From: Juglans regia
Taxonomy: Eukaryota > Streptophyta > Magnoliopsida > Fagales > Juglandaceae
Assembly (NCBI RefSeq): GCF_001411555.2
Contig: NC_049916.1
Location: 25,190,558 to 25,254,557, forward strand
DNA length: 64,000 nucleotides
Direction of reading: 5' to 3'
In this document: in pieces, positions 22,573-34,799 of the stretch
Numbering within the stretch: position 1 is the first letter of the stretch
How the letters are laid out: each line of letters begins with the position of its first letter
The notes under the pieces: model-generated
What the model was told of the DNA's origin: nothing
Database searches by the model: none
What the model saw: the letters and a program-made list of their open reading frames with translations, nothing else
Position numbers and translations under genes: made by a program

Positions 22573-23919
22573 TTTCTCGGCTACAGCCCGTAGGAAAAGG
22601 ATTTGGTTGGGGTTCTTTTCTTTCCAGATACAACTGGGAGAGACGCCGAGAAAATGATCTTACAAAAACAGGAACCGTCTTGGAGCTTTGGTCAGGTGAA
22701 TCAGCTGCGTTGTGGACCACTCATATTGTTCCTTTTCTTTCCATTGCATGGCAGTGGCATACGATGTTTAGATTAATTATTGATAATCGAGAAAATATAA
22801 ATATCAGCCTATTGTTTTTTTTTCACTCAATAGATTGAGTGAAAAAAAAAAAAAAAAATCTGTGTGGTGTGCTGCAATTTTTGACTGATGCGCAGCACAA
22901 CCCTTAAACTATTAATATGTTACGGCCTTTACAAATAAATATCATTCAATTATTTAATATTATATTAAGAGTGGTGGTACATTTATTTACAATTTTATTT
23001 ATATTTTTATTTGTAAAACTTATTTTTTTAGTTTTTTTTTAAATTAAAAATATTTTATAATTTTTAACATATCAATAACTGATAAATGAAAAAATAAGTT
23101 CTTTATAAATTTTTTTTAATACATTTAACATTTTCTTTATATTATTAATAAAAAGTATTAAGAATAATGTTTCTCTTTCTAACTTTGGATCAAATCCTTA
23201 CAATTTAACAATCAAAGCCAGTGTTTTTTAATACATAGTATTTTATTTTTATGTGATCCTTTTTAATTTGATAAAAAAAATAATGTAAGTTTATTAAAGT
23301 AGGTTGATTATGATATTTTGCAAACTCCCAAAAAATTCTAAAATTTTATTTATAAAGTGAGTTGAATAGATTATTGAATCGTGTTAAAATCAATAGAAAT
23401 TATGATTTTTTAAATGTAAATTGAAGCATTTTCTAAATGAGAAACGGTTGGGCCGGATCCTCACAATGAATAAATAAAACCAATTGCAGCTTATCTCTCC
23501 CATTAACCTTCTTTGTTGCTCTCTTTCTCCCTTCCTCTCTCTCTCTCTCCTCAATAATTTTCATCCCTCTCTCTCCTCAAAGCAACTGTTTTTTTCATCC
23601 TTATCTCTCTCTCATGTCCATACAATGCAACACATCCTTGCAAGAGATTCGAGAAAATAATATTGAATAAATTAAAGAATGAATAGAAAGTATATGTGAG
23701 CTTTAATGGCTTTCTCTGGTAGAATTTCAGTAAGAGTGAGTAATTAATGTTTTCTAGATGGACGAAAAAAAATCTAGATCTGGGTTTGTCCCTACTGGTA
23801 CGTCTTTTCCATCATTATTTACGCAAAAAGTTTTATTTCGACATTATTTTATTTTTTTTTTTTTTGTAATATTTGTTGTGAATTGATCTATATTGATTAT
23901 ATATTTTTTTCTTATTTAT
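22573..23919. other. BTB gene upstream region, AT-rich
   Basis: Non-coding. Contains a perfect inverted repeat at 22815-22850 (arms of 17 bases around AG) followed by GTGTGGTGTGCTGC and its partial inverted partner GCGCAGCAC. A CT-rich patch lies at 23515-23610. Confidence 0.5.
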
Positions 23920-24102
23920 AAAAAAAATTATAAATAAAAATGAAATTTTTAAAAAATGAGTTGAGATGAATTGTAAATAATAATAAAATGAATTGTGAAT
24001 AATAATAAGATTTATGAGTTAAAGTTATTGAATAATAATAAATAATAGTGAAATGAGTTGAAATAAATTAAGATAGACTGTAAATACAAATGAGACCTAA
24101 AT
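23920..24102 (+). repeat. AT-rich MITE-family copy
   Basis: Contains AAAAATGAGTTGAGATGAAT, internal AATAATAATAAATAATAG and a right end ACAAATGAGACCT, matching the terminal motif of the copy at 6815-7171. Non-coding; edges approximate. Confidence 0.5.
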
Positions 24103-24924
24103 GAAGAATTCTTAATAGAAATAGAGAGGGACCTGCTCATGAGAGAGGAGAGAGAAAGGGAGAAAGCGATGGAAGGTATAAAAGTTGCCTACAATCAATT
24201 CTATTTGTCTTTTATAAAAAAAATATATACTTGTCACAATATTATTGGAGCGTGTAAATATCTTCTTAACAATCATCCTTTTTGAAGTTTTTTCTTTCTA
24301 AATATTTGAAATTATTTTTTCTCGACAAATATTAAAAATAAATCACAAGTAAACACTTTCCAAGACGGATCCGCTCCATTTGCCAATGCCAAGTGTTCTG
24401 CTCCATATGCCCAGTCTTTTTCAAGGAACAATGGCTTGATTTGAGGAAATATAATAATCTTGAGAAAATTTAGTCAACAAAACAATAAGGATTAGATATT
24501 AAGAATGTATTATGAGCACAAAGTTTTGATACAATTAATATATAATTATTTTCATAATATAATAATATCTTTTTGAATTTAAATATGTTTAAATAAAATA
24601 AAATAAAAATAAAAAGAAGAAGAAGCAGCTACACAACTTGAACATCTCGACACTGTGTGGATCCATGATCTATATTTTGTAATGAGTGCAAGATCTAGAT
24701 GGCCCTAAACACATGGGTATGGTGCCAAAATCTACCGTTAGTGGGTCCCAAATCCCAACTCCCGATGTCCAACGGTCCCCGCAACCAACCAACCAACCAA
24801 CCAAATCAGTTCCGACGGACGCAGAAGCTCCTCGTATCGATCTTAGCATTAATTAACTCTATTCCTTGTGCCCATTGAATTGAATTAATTACATTGCACT
24901 GATTTTGGATCCACTCTTAGGTTT

Positions 24925-25105
24925 TGGTTAGAGGTAAAAAGAAATGAGATGAAAATGAAAATTTAAATTTTAATATTATTTTTATTTTAAAATATAAAAT
25001 AAAATAAAATTATTTATTTTATTTTATATAAAAATTTAAAAAAATTATAACAATAATATTAAATAAGATAAGATAAATTGTAAAAATAAACTAGACAAGA
25101 TATTT
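24925..25105 (+). repeat. AT-rich MITE-family copy
   Basis: Core order GAAATGAGATGAAAATG, TTTTAATATTATTTTTATTTT, ATTTTATATAAAAATTTAAAA and AGATAAGATAAATTG matches other copies in the window. It ends about 60 bp left of the PIF/Harbinger element. Confidence 0.55.
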
Positions 25106-25167
25106 TTCATTCTCTTTTGCTAAGCAATCAAAAGCAAGGACATGACCTGAGTCACGACCCAACCTAA

Positions 25168-28100
25168 GAGCATTGGCATTGGCTTCTTCAAATAACTTTT
25201 CATCTCTAAATTTAAATAACTTTATCAAAAATTGACCCACATTGAATTAGCTAAAGACTTTTCATCTTAAATATTATCTACAGTAAATTCATACTTTTCT
25301 TCAAAGATAAAAAGTACTATTCCACCTCCAAATGTATAATTTATTAATTTCGGCCCTCTCCCGCGTTCTTTTTCTCTTTCTTCTTCTTTTCTTCCCTCTC
25401 GCGCGTTTCTTCCTTCTCTTCTTCCTGGATTTCTCTCTCGCGTCTCTTCCCCGTTTTCTTCTTCAATTTTTTTTTTCTCTTCTTCTCTTCTTCCCTCTCC
25501 CGCATCTCTTCCTTCTTTCTTTTCTTCTAGTTTTTTTTTTTTTCTCTCCTTCCCTCTTTCTCTTCTTCCCCATTTCTCTTCTCCCGCAACCATTCTCTCC
25601 CGCGACGGCACACTCCAGCACGGCACCGCAACAACGTTTCTCCACCACGACAAGCACACGGTAAGATTCTAAACCCTAACCTTTATTTTACTATTGATTT
25701 TTATTGTTTGGGTTTGATTTTGTTGATTTTGTTGATGTTGTTTGGGTTTGATTCGAAGCCCTAGCTGTGATTCTACTCTTGATTTTATTGTTTGGGTTTG
25801 ATTTTGTTGATGTTTGGGTTTGATTTTGTACGTCTCGGGTAGTTTCTTCGGTCTCGCTTGTCTTTCATGATGGTGCGATTTGGCCGTGCTGCACTTCCTC
25901 TGTTTTCATGCCTGGTTTTTGTGTGTGTTTTATCGAATAATAATGTTCAACTTAGACGGCTCCTTGTCACTTTCATGTGTGTGTTTTATTCACTTTCATG
26001 CTGAAATTCCTTGTCACTTTCGTCACATTGTAATGGAAGGTGAGCTTGAATTAAGGGGCATTTTGCATTTTAAATAGAACCCATCAGATCTTTCTATTTT
26101 CATTTTTCTGATTTGGGTCAAAGAAACCAGAACCGAACTTGATGTAGGAAGATATGTTGGGGCAAATTTAAATATATTATCATTGGACTATAATATATTG
26201 ATCAGCACTGAACTGAACTGATTTGGGTCAAAGAAACTAGAACTGTAACTTCTTGACAGCATCTCTGAATCACTTTCAAACGTAAACCTCATATTATTGT
26301 TCCCTTCCCTGTAACTTCTTGACAGCATCTCATCAATAGAATTTCCAGTTATGTATTTTAGATATATACAATGTGGGTCCAATGAAGGCCATAGCCCCAA
26401 CCAAGAAGCTGCACAACGAGCATTTTTTTTATATATTTTTTTTTATGGAGTAACCTATCAAAAGATTTTTTTGCTGGAGGAAGTTTGAAGAACAAAATCA
26501 TATGGTGCCCTCACTCCTCATGTTAGCATAACATAATTGATTTCTATCAGTTATAGCCCAGAATTTTCAGGTCCAAATAAAATCACTTTATCAATTTATC
26601 CCAAAAACTTCCCAAAAATCGATTTTGAACACAAGAAACGGAAGGTGCAGTTTTCTTAATACTCAGCATCTGCAGTTTTCTTTAGGATCATAAAAGGCGC
26701 TGCATTGGTTTTACTAGTCTTTGCCAACTTTGACATTTCATTAGTTCCAAATTGAGGTAGATGAAGTCTGTGAAATGAATAGGATTTGAGGAGGCAGAAC
26801 CCAAATATGTCAGCAAAAGAACTAGGATCACAAGTGCTGTAACTATAAAAGAACTAGGATAACATCTTTGAGTCATCTTTTCTGTTTTACCATCTTGTAA
26901 TAACCATAAAAAATGTCAGAAAAATTAAACAAATTAGTACAATTGAAAGGCAAAGAACTAAAACTAATATATTGTTTACTTATAAGATTATGGTGCCAAT
27001 AAAACTAAAATAATTGAAAGGGCAAAAACAATAGAGCAGAAGCAACCTCTCTGATTTGCAATGCAGACTAGAATCCTTAAATGGTATCAATATTGATCCT
27101 CTATGGCAAACAGTTTTAAAACTATGATTTAAAACTTATCCCACCTCACTGCAGTTTTAAAACTCTTCTCTGAAATGTCATGCTCCCACCTCACTGCATT
27201 TTTAAACCCATTACACTTGTTTCAACAGTTGCAACTATATTTTATTAGGCTTCTCATTTTCTTACATTTTACATATTTATATGTTCTTCCCATCTATATA
27301 AGCATATTAGTTGTGCGCTCAAAACTAATATATTGTTTAATTATAAGATTTAAACTCATCCCACCTCTCTGCATATACAGTCTATATATATATATATATA
27401 TGAACTAAAAGTGAGTTCAAGACACCATGCAGTTTTCTGGCACCATGCAGACTAGACATCGAGTAAATGGTATCAATATTTTATTAGGCTTCTCCCACCT
27501 CACTGCAGTTTACCCATCTATATAAGCATATAGATTATGTGTTTTTTTGAAATCAAGTATTGTCTTTTAAGCAATTGTTTGATTAGACTTGCTTGCATGA
27601 GATTATGTGTGAATACTTGAGATTGTGATTGTTGTTCAGTAGCAGTATTTATGAGTCTAGTCCTAATTTGTTATAATTATACTTGAATAAAGGATGGACA
27701 CCACATTTGATGAAGATCATTTCTTTACCACTCTATTGCAAAGTGGTGAACAAGGGAGATCCACAACCGTAATGGCTAGTAGCCATGATAATGTTGGACT
27801 CCAAGCAACACTATTGGAAGGTGAAAAAAGGCCACCTAGTAAGAAAACACAACGAGGTGTGTCTTTCACCGTAGAGGAGGACAATCTCCTCGTGTCGGCT
27901 TGGCTCAATATTAGCATGGATGCTATACGGGGGACGGATCAAAAATATTCTCAAATGTGGGAGAGAATTAGCAATTATTACAATGAGCATAAAAATACTA
28001 GCATGGCAAATCGTTCTGGGGGGTCATTGACCAATCGATGGTCGGTGATCCAAAAATGCACAAATAAATTTTGTGCTGCTGTGGCTCAAGTAGAATCTTT

Positions 28101-29268
28101 GCATCCAAGTGGTGCGACAGAGCAGGATAAGGTATGAATTTCTAACTAAATTTCATTTTAAATTTTCTTGCTAAAATTCTAATCTCACATTTTTGTTACA
28201 TTCGCATATTTAGATTGAAAGAGCTAAAATCATGTACAGAGAGACTGAGAAGGCCACATACAACATGGAACATTGTTGGTGTCTATTGAGACACCAACCA
28301 AAATGGCAGCAACACGTGTCCATGTTGTCAACTAAAAGGAAACCACATGGGAAACGCCCTGCTATGGCAGAGTCGACTCCACTAGGAGACGACACGATAG
28401 ATGACAACGTAGAGGTCATTTTTGAAAGGCCTCCAGGCAAGAAGGCTGAGAAAGAAAGGGAGAGAAAAAGGAAGGCTGCAGAATCTTACGATGCATAATT
28501 TGTTGAGGCCTTAACTTGCATGACAAATGATAGAGCTGTTTTCATGTCTGAAAGAAGACAAGCGACTAGTAAATTGGATCTTGATAGGGCTCAATTACTA
28601 GTGGAGAAAAAAAGGAGAAATGATACGGAGAATAGGAAGATTGATATGGAGATAATGAAGATGGATCTTGCTGGCATGAATGGAATGCAACGAGAGTATT
28701 TCTTGAATCTTCAAAAAGAGGTTTTTGAGAAATCAAGGAAGCGATTTTCATCTCCATCTCAATCTTCATCTTTTGAAGATGTGTAGTCTTTTGTTGGTGG
28801 GGAGTTTTGGGTTGTAGCCTATTCTATTTTGTGGTTTTTTGTTATTTTGGATCACAAATATGGGTGTGATGTTCATTGTTTTATATGTTGGTTACCACCC
28901 TATTCATTACTCTTATTTTGCATTAGTTGGTAATGATGTTTGTAAAAATTGGCTTGGTTGCATTGAAGATGGATGTAATTATTTTGATAATATTGATATC
29001 GTGTGATTAAATTTTGTTTATTGGATTATGAAAATGAAAATGAATATAATTGTTAGAGATTATAGGAGGTTATGAAAATATAATTAATTAAAAAATAAAA
29101 ATTAATTATAAAAATATAAAAATAAAAAATAATAATATTTTATTATTATAGAGAGTGTTATAGCCAATCCAATGTAGACTTAATGTTTTGAATGGTTAGC
29201 TAAAAGTGAAAAAGTTACATATTCTTCAAAATTTGAAGAATAAAATAGCTAATCCAATGCCAATGCTC
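25168..29268 (+). mobile_element. PIF/Harbinger-type DNA transposon carrying only ORF1
   Basis: Both ends show the same inverted terminal sequence, GAGCATTGGCATTGG at the left and CCAATGCCAATGCTC at the right. They are flanked by TAA on each side (25165-25167 and 29269-29271), the TWA-type 3-bp target duplication of PIF/Harbinger elements. The 4.1-kb body carries the Myb/SANT-like ORF1 near its right end, and a pyrimidine-rich leader (25340-25660) ending with a GTAAG donor, so a 2-kb leader intron is likely. I found no frame resembling the DDE transposase (ORF2), so the element is non-autonomous. The intron region (26100-27540) has many partial internal duplications. Confidence 0.85.
27694..28786 (+). 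pseudogene. Harbinger ORF1: Myb/SANT-like, NAM-associated C-terminal-type protein, one in-frame stop
   Basis: Two exons, 27694-28131 and 28214 onward, join in phase 0. Exon 1 encodes a trihelix/SANT-like region: RGVSFTVEEDNLLVSAWLNI, then YSQMWERISNYYNEHK and SLTNRWSVIQKCTNKF. Exon 2 encodes a nuclear-type basic stretch (KKAEKERERKRKA) and a coiled-coil-rich tail. A TAA at 28496-28498 interrupts the frame; the same frame continues cleanly for another 96 codons (RAVFMSERRQATSK... to 28786), so a single base change probably created the stop. Family proteins are annotated in plants as 'glutathione S-transferase T3-like' or 'NAM-associated', both misleading: this is the DNA-binding partner protein that helps a Harbinger transposase. 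The product would be truncated, lacking the coiled coil. Confidence 0.8.
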
Positions 29269-29271
29269 TAA

Positions 29272-29744
29272 CAATGTAAAATCAATGCAAAAAAACAGCT
29301 AGCTCCTTATTAAATAGGGGACTCTGTCGTGTCTCCCAAACATTTGTGATTAAATAATTGTTTCATAAATAGTTTTTAATTATTTAATACATATGGATGA
29401 TGGAAGAACGGGGAGAGTTGGGTTATTCTTACGAAAAATAGACCGGCATTTACACGTGAATAGAACAGCTTGGGTGACAAACTTTACTCCCACAAATCAC
29501 AATAATCATTCGTATTTCCGAACTCAACATTCAACGTGGGCCATCTACGTTAAGACGGCCCTTGTTAAACAATACCCGGTATGTTACAATAATTTCAGTC
29601 ACGCACACGGCACTCACCATTTTTGTAAGCAAATCATAAATGTGCATAGCCACCCACTCATTGTCACATCATAATTTCATATAAAAACGATCCATTGCCA
29701 AATGTACATGCCAATGAAAATGAATGCTTGACGGTGTCAAACCT
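29272..29744. other. Spacer right of the PIF/Harbinger element
   Basis: Includes a 93-codon plus-strand frame (29393-29674) with no family resemblance. Nothing else can be supported. Confidence 0.4.
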
Positions 29745-29940
29745 TCTTTTAGGTGAGATTTGAATACTAAGATAATTTTAGATAAAAATTGAAATTTAAA
29801 TAAAATATTATTATAATATTATTATTATTTTAAATTTAAAAAATTTAAATTGTTTATTATATTTTATATGAAAATTTAAAATTTTTTTAATAATGAGATG
29901 AGATGAGATAAGTTTAAATGATTCTTGAATTCAAACTAAT
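29745..29940 (+). repeat. AT-rich MITE-family copy, well preserved
   Basis: Contains TTATTATATTTTATATGAAA, AATAATGAGATGAGATGAG and a right end GATTCTTGAATTCAAACT. It matches copies near 42240 and 47930 in the same orientation. Non-coding. Confidence 0.65.
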
Positions 29941-31194
29941 CCGAAGAGATTGCAAGAGACATGTTTCCATTCAGCCATTAATTCAGATTTCAGTAGAAGA
30001 TACTTCACGGATAATAATTTATATTGTTGTTTCATAATCGGACTTTTTAATACTAGCTCCCATGATCTAATTTTTGGACATTTTTTAACCTTACTTTGTC
30101 TTCTTACTCCTTTCTTATTGGCTAAGTATTTTTGCTACAGTATTGCTCCCAAATTTAGTAAACCCATGGCAACAAGAAGATTTTTGGTCACGCCTTCAGT
30201 GGATCCTTTGTCTTGGAGTACAATTTGGGGGAGGAGATCATATGCTTAGAAAGAGATTTTTCCGGTAATTCAACTTAGAGATAAATATTCCCCCTCCAAA
30301 TAAAAAAAAAAAACTTAGAAATAAATACAAGATTTTGATAGTTGTTGGGAGGGTTTTGCTATACAGCCACTATTTATCCTAATACTTCACACCTGACAGT
30401 TTTTTTTTTTTATAGAATGTGAGGTATTTTTTATAAAATATGGAATAATGAATAATAACTGATGATAAGAATTAATCATAATATAAACTATTTTCATATT
30501 GTGTATTTCTATCTTCAATTTGATAGTCCAATTGAAAAATAAATAAATTAAGTATCTCAATTCAAGATACGTTAATTTCTTGAATTATCTAATAAAAAAC
30601 TATACATGTAACACAATAAATAAATTTTTTTATACTAATGAAAAAAACTACCCATGATGTTTAAAAATACTTACAGTTTTTTTTTTAATCTAAAAATACA
30701 TATAGTTAATGAAAGGAACATTGCATCTTCATACTCTTTTGACTCGTCATAACTTGTATTACCATCAATCCCCTTACTTAGCTTAAGATGAACAATTTCA
30801 CTCACTAGTCTTGAGTCTTGAGTCTTGAATTTTTACAAAAATAAAAAATAAAAAAAGTTCGGCACAATCTTATTTTGGTCATTCTGAACTAAGACGGCCA
30901 TACCATGACTACCATCTGTCAGGGTGTCACAAGATGTAGAGTGGCGTTTACGTAATAGTCTCACGTACCAAACCTGAAAAATAACAACGTCTCTTTCACT
31001 TTCTTCCTCCACCCTTTGCCTCCTTTTTACTTTGTATCCGTTAAAACCTCTCTCTCGATCGACGAAACATTTCAACGCCCAATATTTCCTAACTGGAGAT
31101 TTTGTAATATTTTCGCTTATCTCGCAGTTTCTCTTCCACATTCCGGTCCCGGAGATAAATCTCGAGGCCCACGCAATCTTCAACCCACCGGGCA
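29941..31194. other. Spacer and promoter region of the receptor-like kinase
   Basis: AT-rich at left. From about 30950 the sequence becomes pyrimidine-rich and is likely the promoter and leader of the kinase. No gene is supported. Confidence 0.4.
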
Positions 31195-34100
31195 ATGTCG
31201 GATTCCGGCGAAGTCCAAGACCCCGATGACTCTCTCCTCCACAAGCTCAGCTCCAAAACCTCAATTTTCAGCCTCAAACTCTACGTCGTGCTCGGGATTC
31301 TTCTGCTATGTTCGGTTGTAGTTTTCCTTACGATCTTTCTCTTCATCTGTTTGAACAAAAAATCTCGGAAGCGCAAAATGCGTGTGAAGCATAGCTCGCG
31401 GCTAATACCGCTTGTCTCCAAGGAGATCGTGGAGATCAAGGCCTTGGATCGTGGCGCCCGTGCTGGGAAAGCGGAGGTCAAGATTGGAAATGCAGATTTG
31501 AAAGAGCCGAAGGTTGAGGTTCCGATTGAAGGAGAGAAAAGGAGCGGAGAGAGTAAGGTCTCCGGTGGAAGCAGGAGTGACGTGTCGGTGGAGCCTGAGA
31601 ACATCGGATGGGGCCGCTGGTACAGCTTGAACGAGCTGGAGATAGCGACACGGGGATTTGCTGTGGAGAACGTGATCGGAGAGGGAGGTTATGGTATTGT
31701 TTACAGAGGAGTCTTGCAGGACGGATCGGTGGTGGCCGTGAAGAACCTTCTCAATAACAAGTATGTAAAATCTGAGATTTTTAGGCCCTGCTGGTTCCAG
31801 AGGAAAATAGTTTAAGTTCATATTTTTCTCAAGAGAAATTCTCCATGAAAACTTTAACGTCTTTCTGCTTTATTATGTTTGTTAGACCCAGGTTATATCG
31901 CGGAGTTCATGTTTTCGATTATGTTTCTTTGAAATGTGGTTTTCACCTTCACCTTCATTTTATTTATTAGATCCAAGTTCGTAATGTACAGACTGTACAC
32001 TTTGTTTTGTTCTTATGAAGTTTTTGATTGATATAAAATAAATGGGATTTTTGGTCGAAGTTAAATTTCTTTACATGTGCGAAGAACAAGTGGAGGTAAA
32101 TTACGACTGGTGCACCTTCGATCTGGACCGTATTGTTGAGGACTAGGAAAAGTAAATGACCACTTTGTTCTTTATTTCTTTATTCGCTTTTATTCGCTTT
32201 TGTTCCTTTTGATCCATATTATTATCCATTATTGTCACTTTGTTGAACTTCCCCTATTTTCATGATTATTACCCGTGCTCTTGAAAGGAATAAGTTTTCG
32301 TTTCTATTTGACACGTATTAATATTAATCAATATGCTGCTAATCTCATCAAACTCCTGAGGAGTCGGCCTATATTTCTAAATTCTGACGAATAATGAGTT
32401 TCGCCAAGTTTTATAAATTTCAGATTTTGTAAGAACTAGACTTCGAAATTCGGTATGCTGAGGACGACTATGACTAACTTTGAACCAATCACTTCCAGAA
32501 AGAAAGTTGAGAATGTGAAACCGTGCGTTGATGGTCAAGTTTTTGTTGAATTCTATGGTTGTTTTCAGCTGACAAAGAGCATGCATTAAGGTTTTGTATA
32601 AACCAGGTGCAAGTATGTTCGTTTGTGAATGTGGTTTGCTTTCCATTTATATCAGTGTTGAATTTTCAAGACAGCACTGAAAAATTCTTATAATTTGAAT
32701 TATAGTATGAAATTATTTATGCGTTGTCATTCTGTTGTCAATGAATACCATGAATAATTGTTCACATGCCATCATTATCGTGTTTCTAGGGGTCAGGCAG
32801 AGAAGGAGTTCAAGGTGGAAGTTGAAGCCATAGGGAAAGTAAGGCACAAGAACTTGGTGGGTCTAATCGGCTATTGTGCTGAAGGTGCTCAGAGGTACTT
32901 TTCACGTGCCCACTTGACTCTATCATCTTATTTGGAAATGAAAAAGTGATGGAAATTCCCTTATTTTCCCTCTAATTTGCCTGCGGGAAACTTCTAATGG
33001 CCATTCAGGATGCTTGTGTACGAGTACATTGATAATGGGAATTTGGAGCAATGGTTGCACGGTGATGTTGGCCCTGTTAGCCCCCTTACCTGGGATATTC
33101 GAATGAGGATTGCCATTGAGACAGCAAAAGGGTGTGATGTTCCGCTCTCCTGTTGAATTTAATTATGATTGATCAAAAGCGAACAGAAAAAGTTATTGCA
33201 TTTCAGTTGACTCATATCAATGCTCACAATAGTGTACCAGCGAAGAAAGTTATTTTACAAAAGATGGCATTTCCTGTCATCTACTGCACAATTTTTCAGC
33301 TTCTGTGATCCACATTAGACAATGTTATCACGTATTTCGTCTCTTTTAATGTGAGATCAACTCATTTACAGTGCTTATTTCTGTTCAGGCTAGCCTACTT
33401 GCACGAAGGATTAGAACCCAAAGTTGTGCATCGTGATGTAAAATCTAGTAACATTCTTCTAGATAAAAAATGGAAACCCAAAGTGTCGGACTTTGGACTG
33501 GCCAAGCTCTTAGGTTCAGGGGCAAGCTATGTGACTACTCGTGTGATGGGGACCTTTGGGTTTGTTCTCCACCATACTTCCTAGATCAATTTCGACATGA
33601 ATTATCAATGATATTACTATGTTGTATTAGCTTAGTTATAATCATTTTACTGCAGATACGTCTCTCCTGAGTATGCAAGCACGGGTATGCTTAATGAGGG
33701 GAGCGATGTGTATAGTTTTGGGGTTTTACTCATGGAGATAATTACAGGAAGAAGCCCCATTGATTATTCAAGATCGGCTGGAGAGGTGATCGAGTTTATC
33801 TCTACGGTAAAACCTTGTCTAATATGTCATCACTATCAAAACTCATAACTATGACTGGTGTGTTTCAGATGAATTTGGTTGATTGGTTTAAAGGGATGGT
33901 AGCAAGTCGTCGTGGAGAAGAGCTTCTGGACCCCTTGATTGAGGTTCACCCCCCTCCCAGAGCTTTAAAGCGGGCATTGCTGGTTTGTCTCCGCTGCATA
34001 GACTTGGATATCAATAAGCGTCCAAAGATGGGTCAAATTGTTCATATGCTTGAAGCAGATGACTTTCCTTTTCGTTCAGTAAGCCTCGAGCTAGACCTAT

Positions 34101-34493
34101 GATCTTTTAACTAATTTTACATTGTTCTTCAGTTGATGATCCACACGTAATGTCAAGAACCGTTTGTAATTACTTCCACAAGCAAGCTGAAATGCACACA
34201 CAAGTGTTTGCACTGAGTTTAGTTTTTGAGTCAATCATTAGTTATCCTAGTCACATATGACGAGAGCTCCGATGAGAAGGAACTCCGATCAGCTCTAATC
34301 AAGTATTATATATCCTCTTTTTCATTCTCATCAAAGGCTCTAATTAGTCGTTTGTTCCATCCACATTCTGCAGGAGCTCCGATCAGCTCGGGAGAAAGAT
34401 CCCGTCCCCTCCGTTGCAGATATGTCCACTAAAGTTGCACACACATCCAAGAATGGCGGGGGTGGTTACATAGAGAGATTGAGACACAGATGA
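31195..34493 (+). CDS. Transmembrane receptor-like Ser/Thr kinase (At1g01540/At4g34500 group)
   Basis: Seven exons (31195-31760, 32790-32894, 33009-33131, 33389-33559, 33656-33785, 33869-34078, 34374-34493) give 474 residues with consistent phases. A short N-terminus without a cleavable signal precedes one membrane helix (about residues 28-53), then a basic juxtamembrane linker. The kinase domain shows the glycine loop IGEGGYG (161-167), Lys183 in VAVK, HRD with Asp281, DFG at 299-301 and an SPEYA activation-segment end; all key residues are present, so it should be active. With almost no extracellular part it cannot bind a large ligand itself and probably works with a partner receptor. The last exon adds a Ser/Thr- and Gly-rich tail ending ERLRHR. 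Reading through the sixth donor at 34079 would instead stop at 34102. A second, broken copy of the last exon lies downstream. Confidence 0.92.
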
Positions 34494-34607
34494 TCGATCG
34501 CTCTCTACATCAAACATGGTAGTCCCCGATCTGAGATTGTTTTGTACTGTAAATTATACATCAGCTCAAATGCTCCTATAATCGTTTATTTGTTTCGTAT
34601 CCTGCAG

Positions 34608-34740
34608 GAACTCTGATCAGCAAGGGAGAAAGACCAACCCCCCCTTCCTCTCCCGTGCATCTATGTCCGCTAAAACTGCGCAACCATCCGAGAATGGTGT
34701 TGGGGGTTATGATATGATATATAGAGATATCAAGAACGAC
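34608..34740 (+). pseudogene. Duplicated copy of the kinase last exon, with early stop
   Basis: The sequence after a CTGCAG acceptor at 34602-34607 resembles exon 7 of the kinase (34374 onward), shifted by 234 bp. Both share the order GGGAGAAAGA, ATGTCCGCTAAA/ATGTCCACTAAA and GAATGG, and similar upstream and downstream sequence. In the copy, the third codon is TGA. If spliced to exon 6, it would truncate the tail to two residues. Short partial copies of the exon's start also lie at about 34262-34295. Confidence 0.7.
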
Positions 34741-34799
34741 ATTATATTTGTTTTTATATGACACGGTAGGGTCAGATTATCTTGTACCATAAATTTTCC

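Noticed and set aside
25332..25664. Long Phe/Leu/Ser-rich plus-strand frame as a membrane protein
   Set aside because: The sequence is a CTT/TTC-rich low-complexity leader of the Harbinger element; the protein is a by-product.
29393..29674. 93-codon frame as a gene
   Set aside because: No recognisable domain, no splice or promoter context, and it lies among transposon edges.
34079..34102. Kinase ending at 34102
   Set aside because: The read-through tail (VSLELDL) is not family-like, whereas splicing at the GTAAGC donor to 34374 keeps frame and gives the conserved-length tail. It remains possible as a minor isoform.
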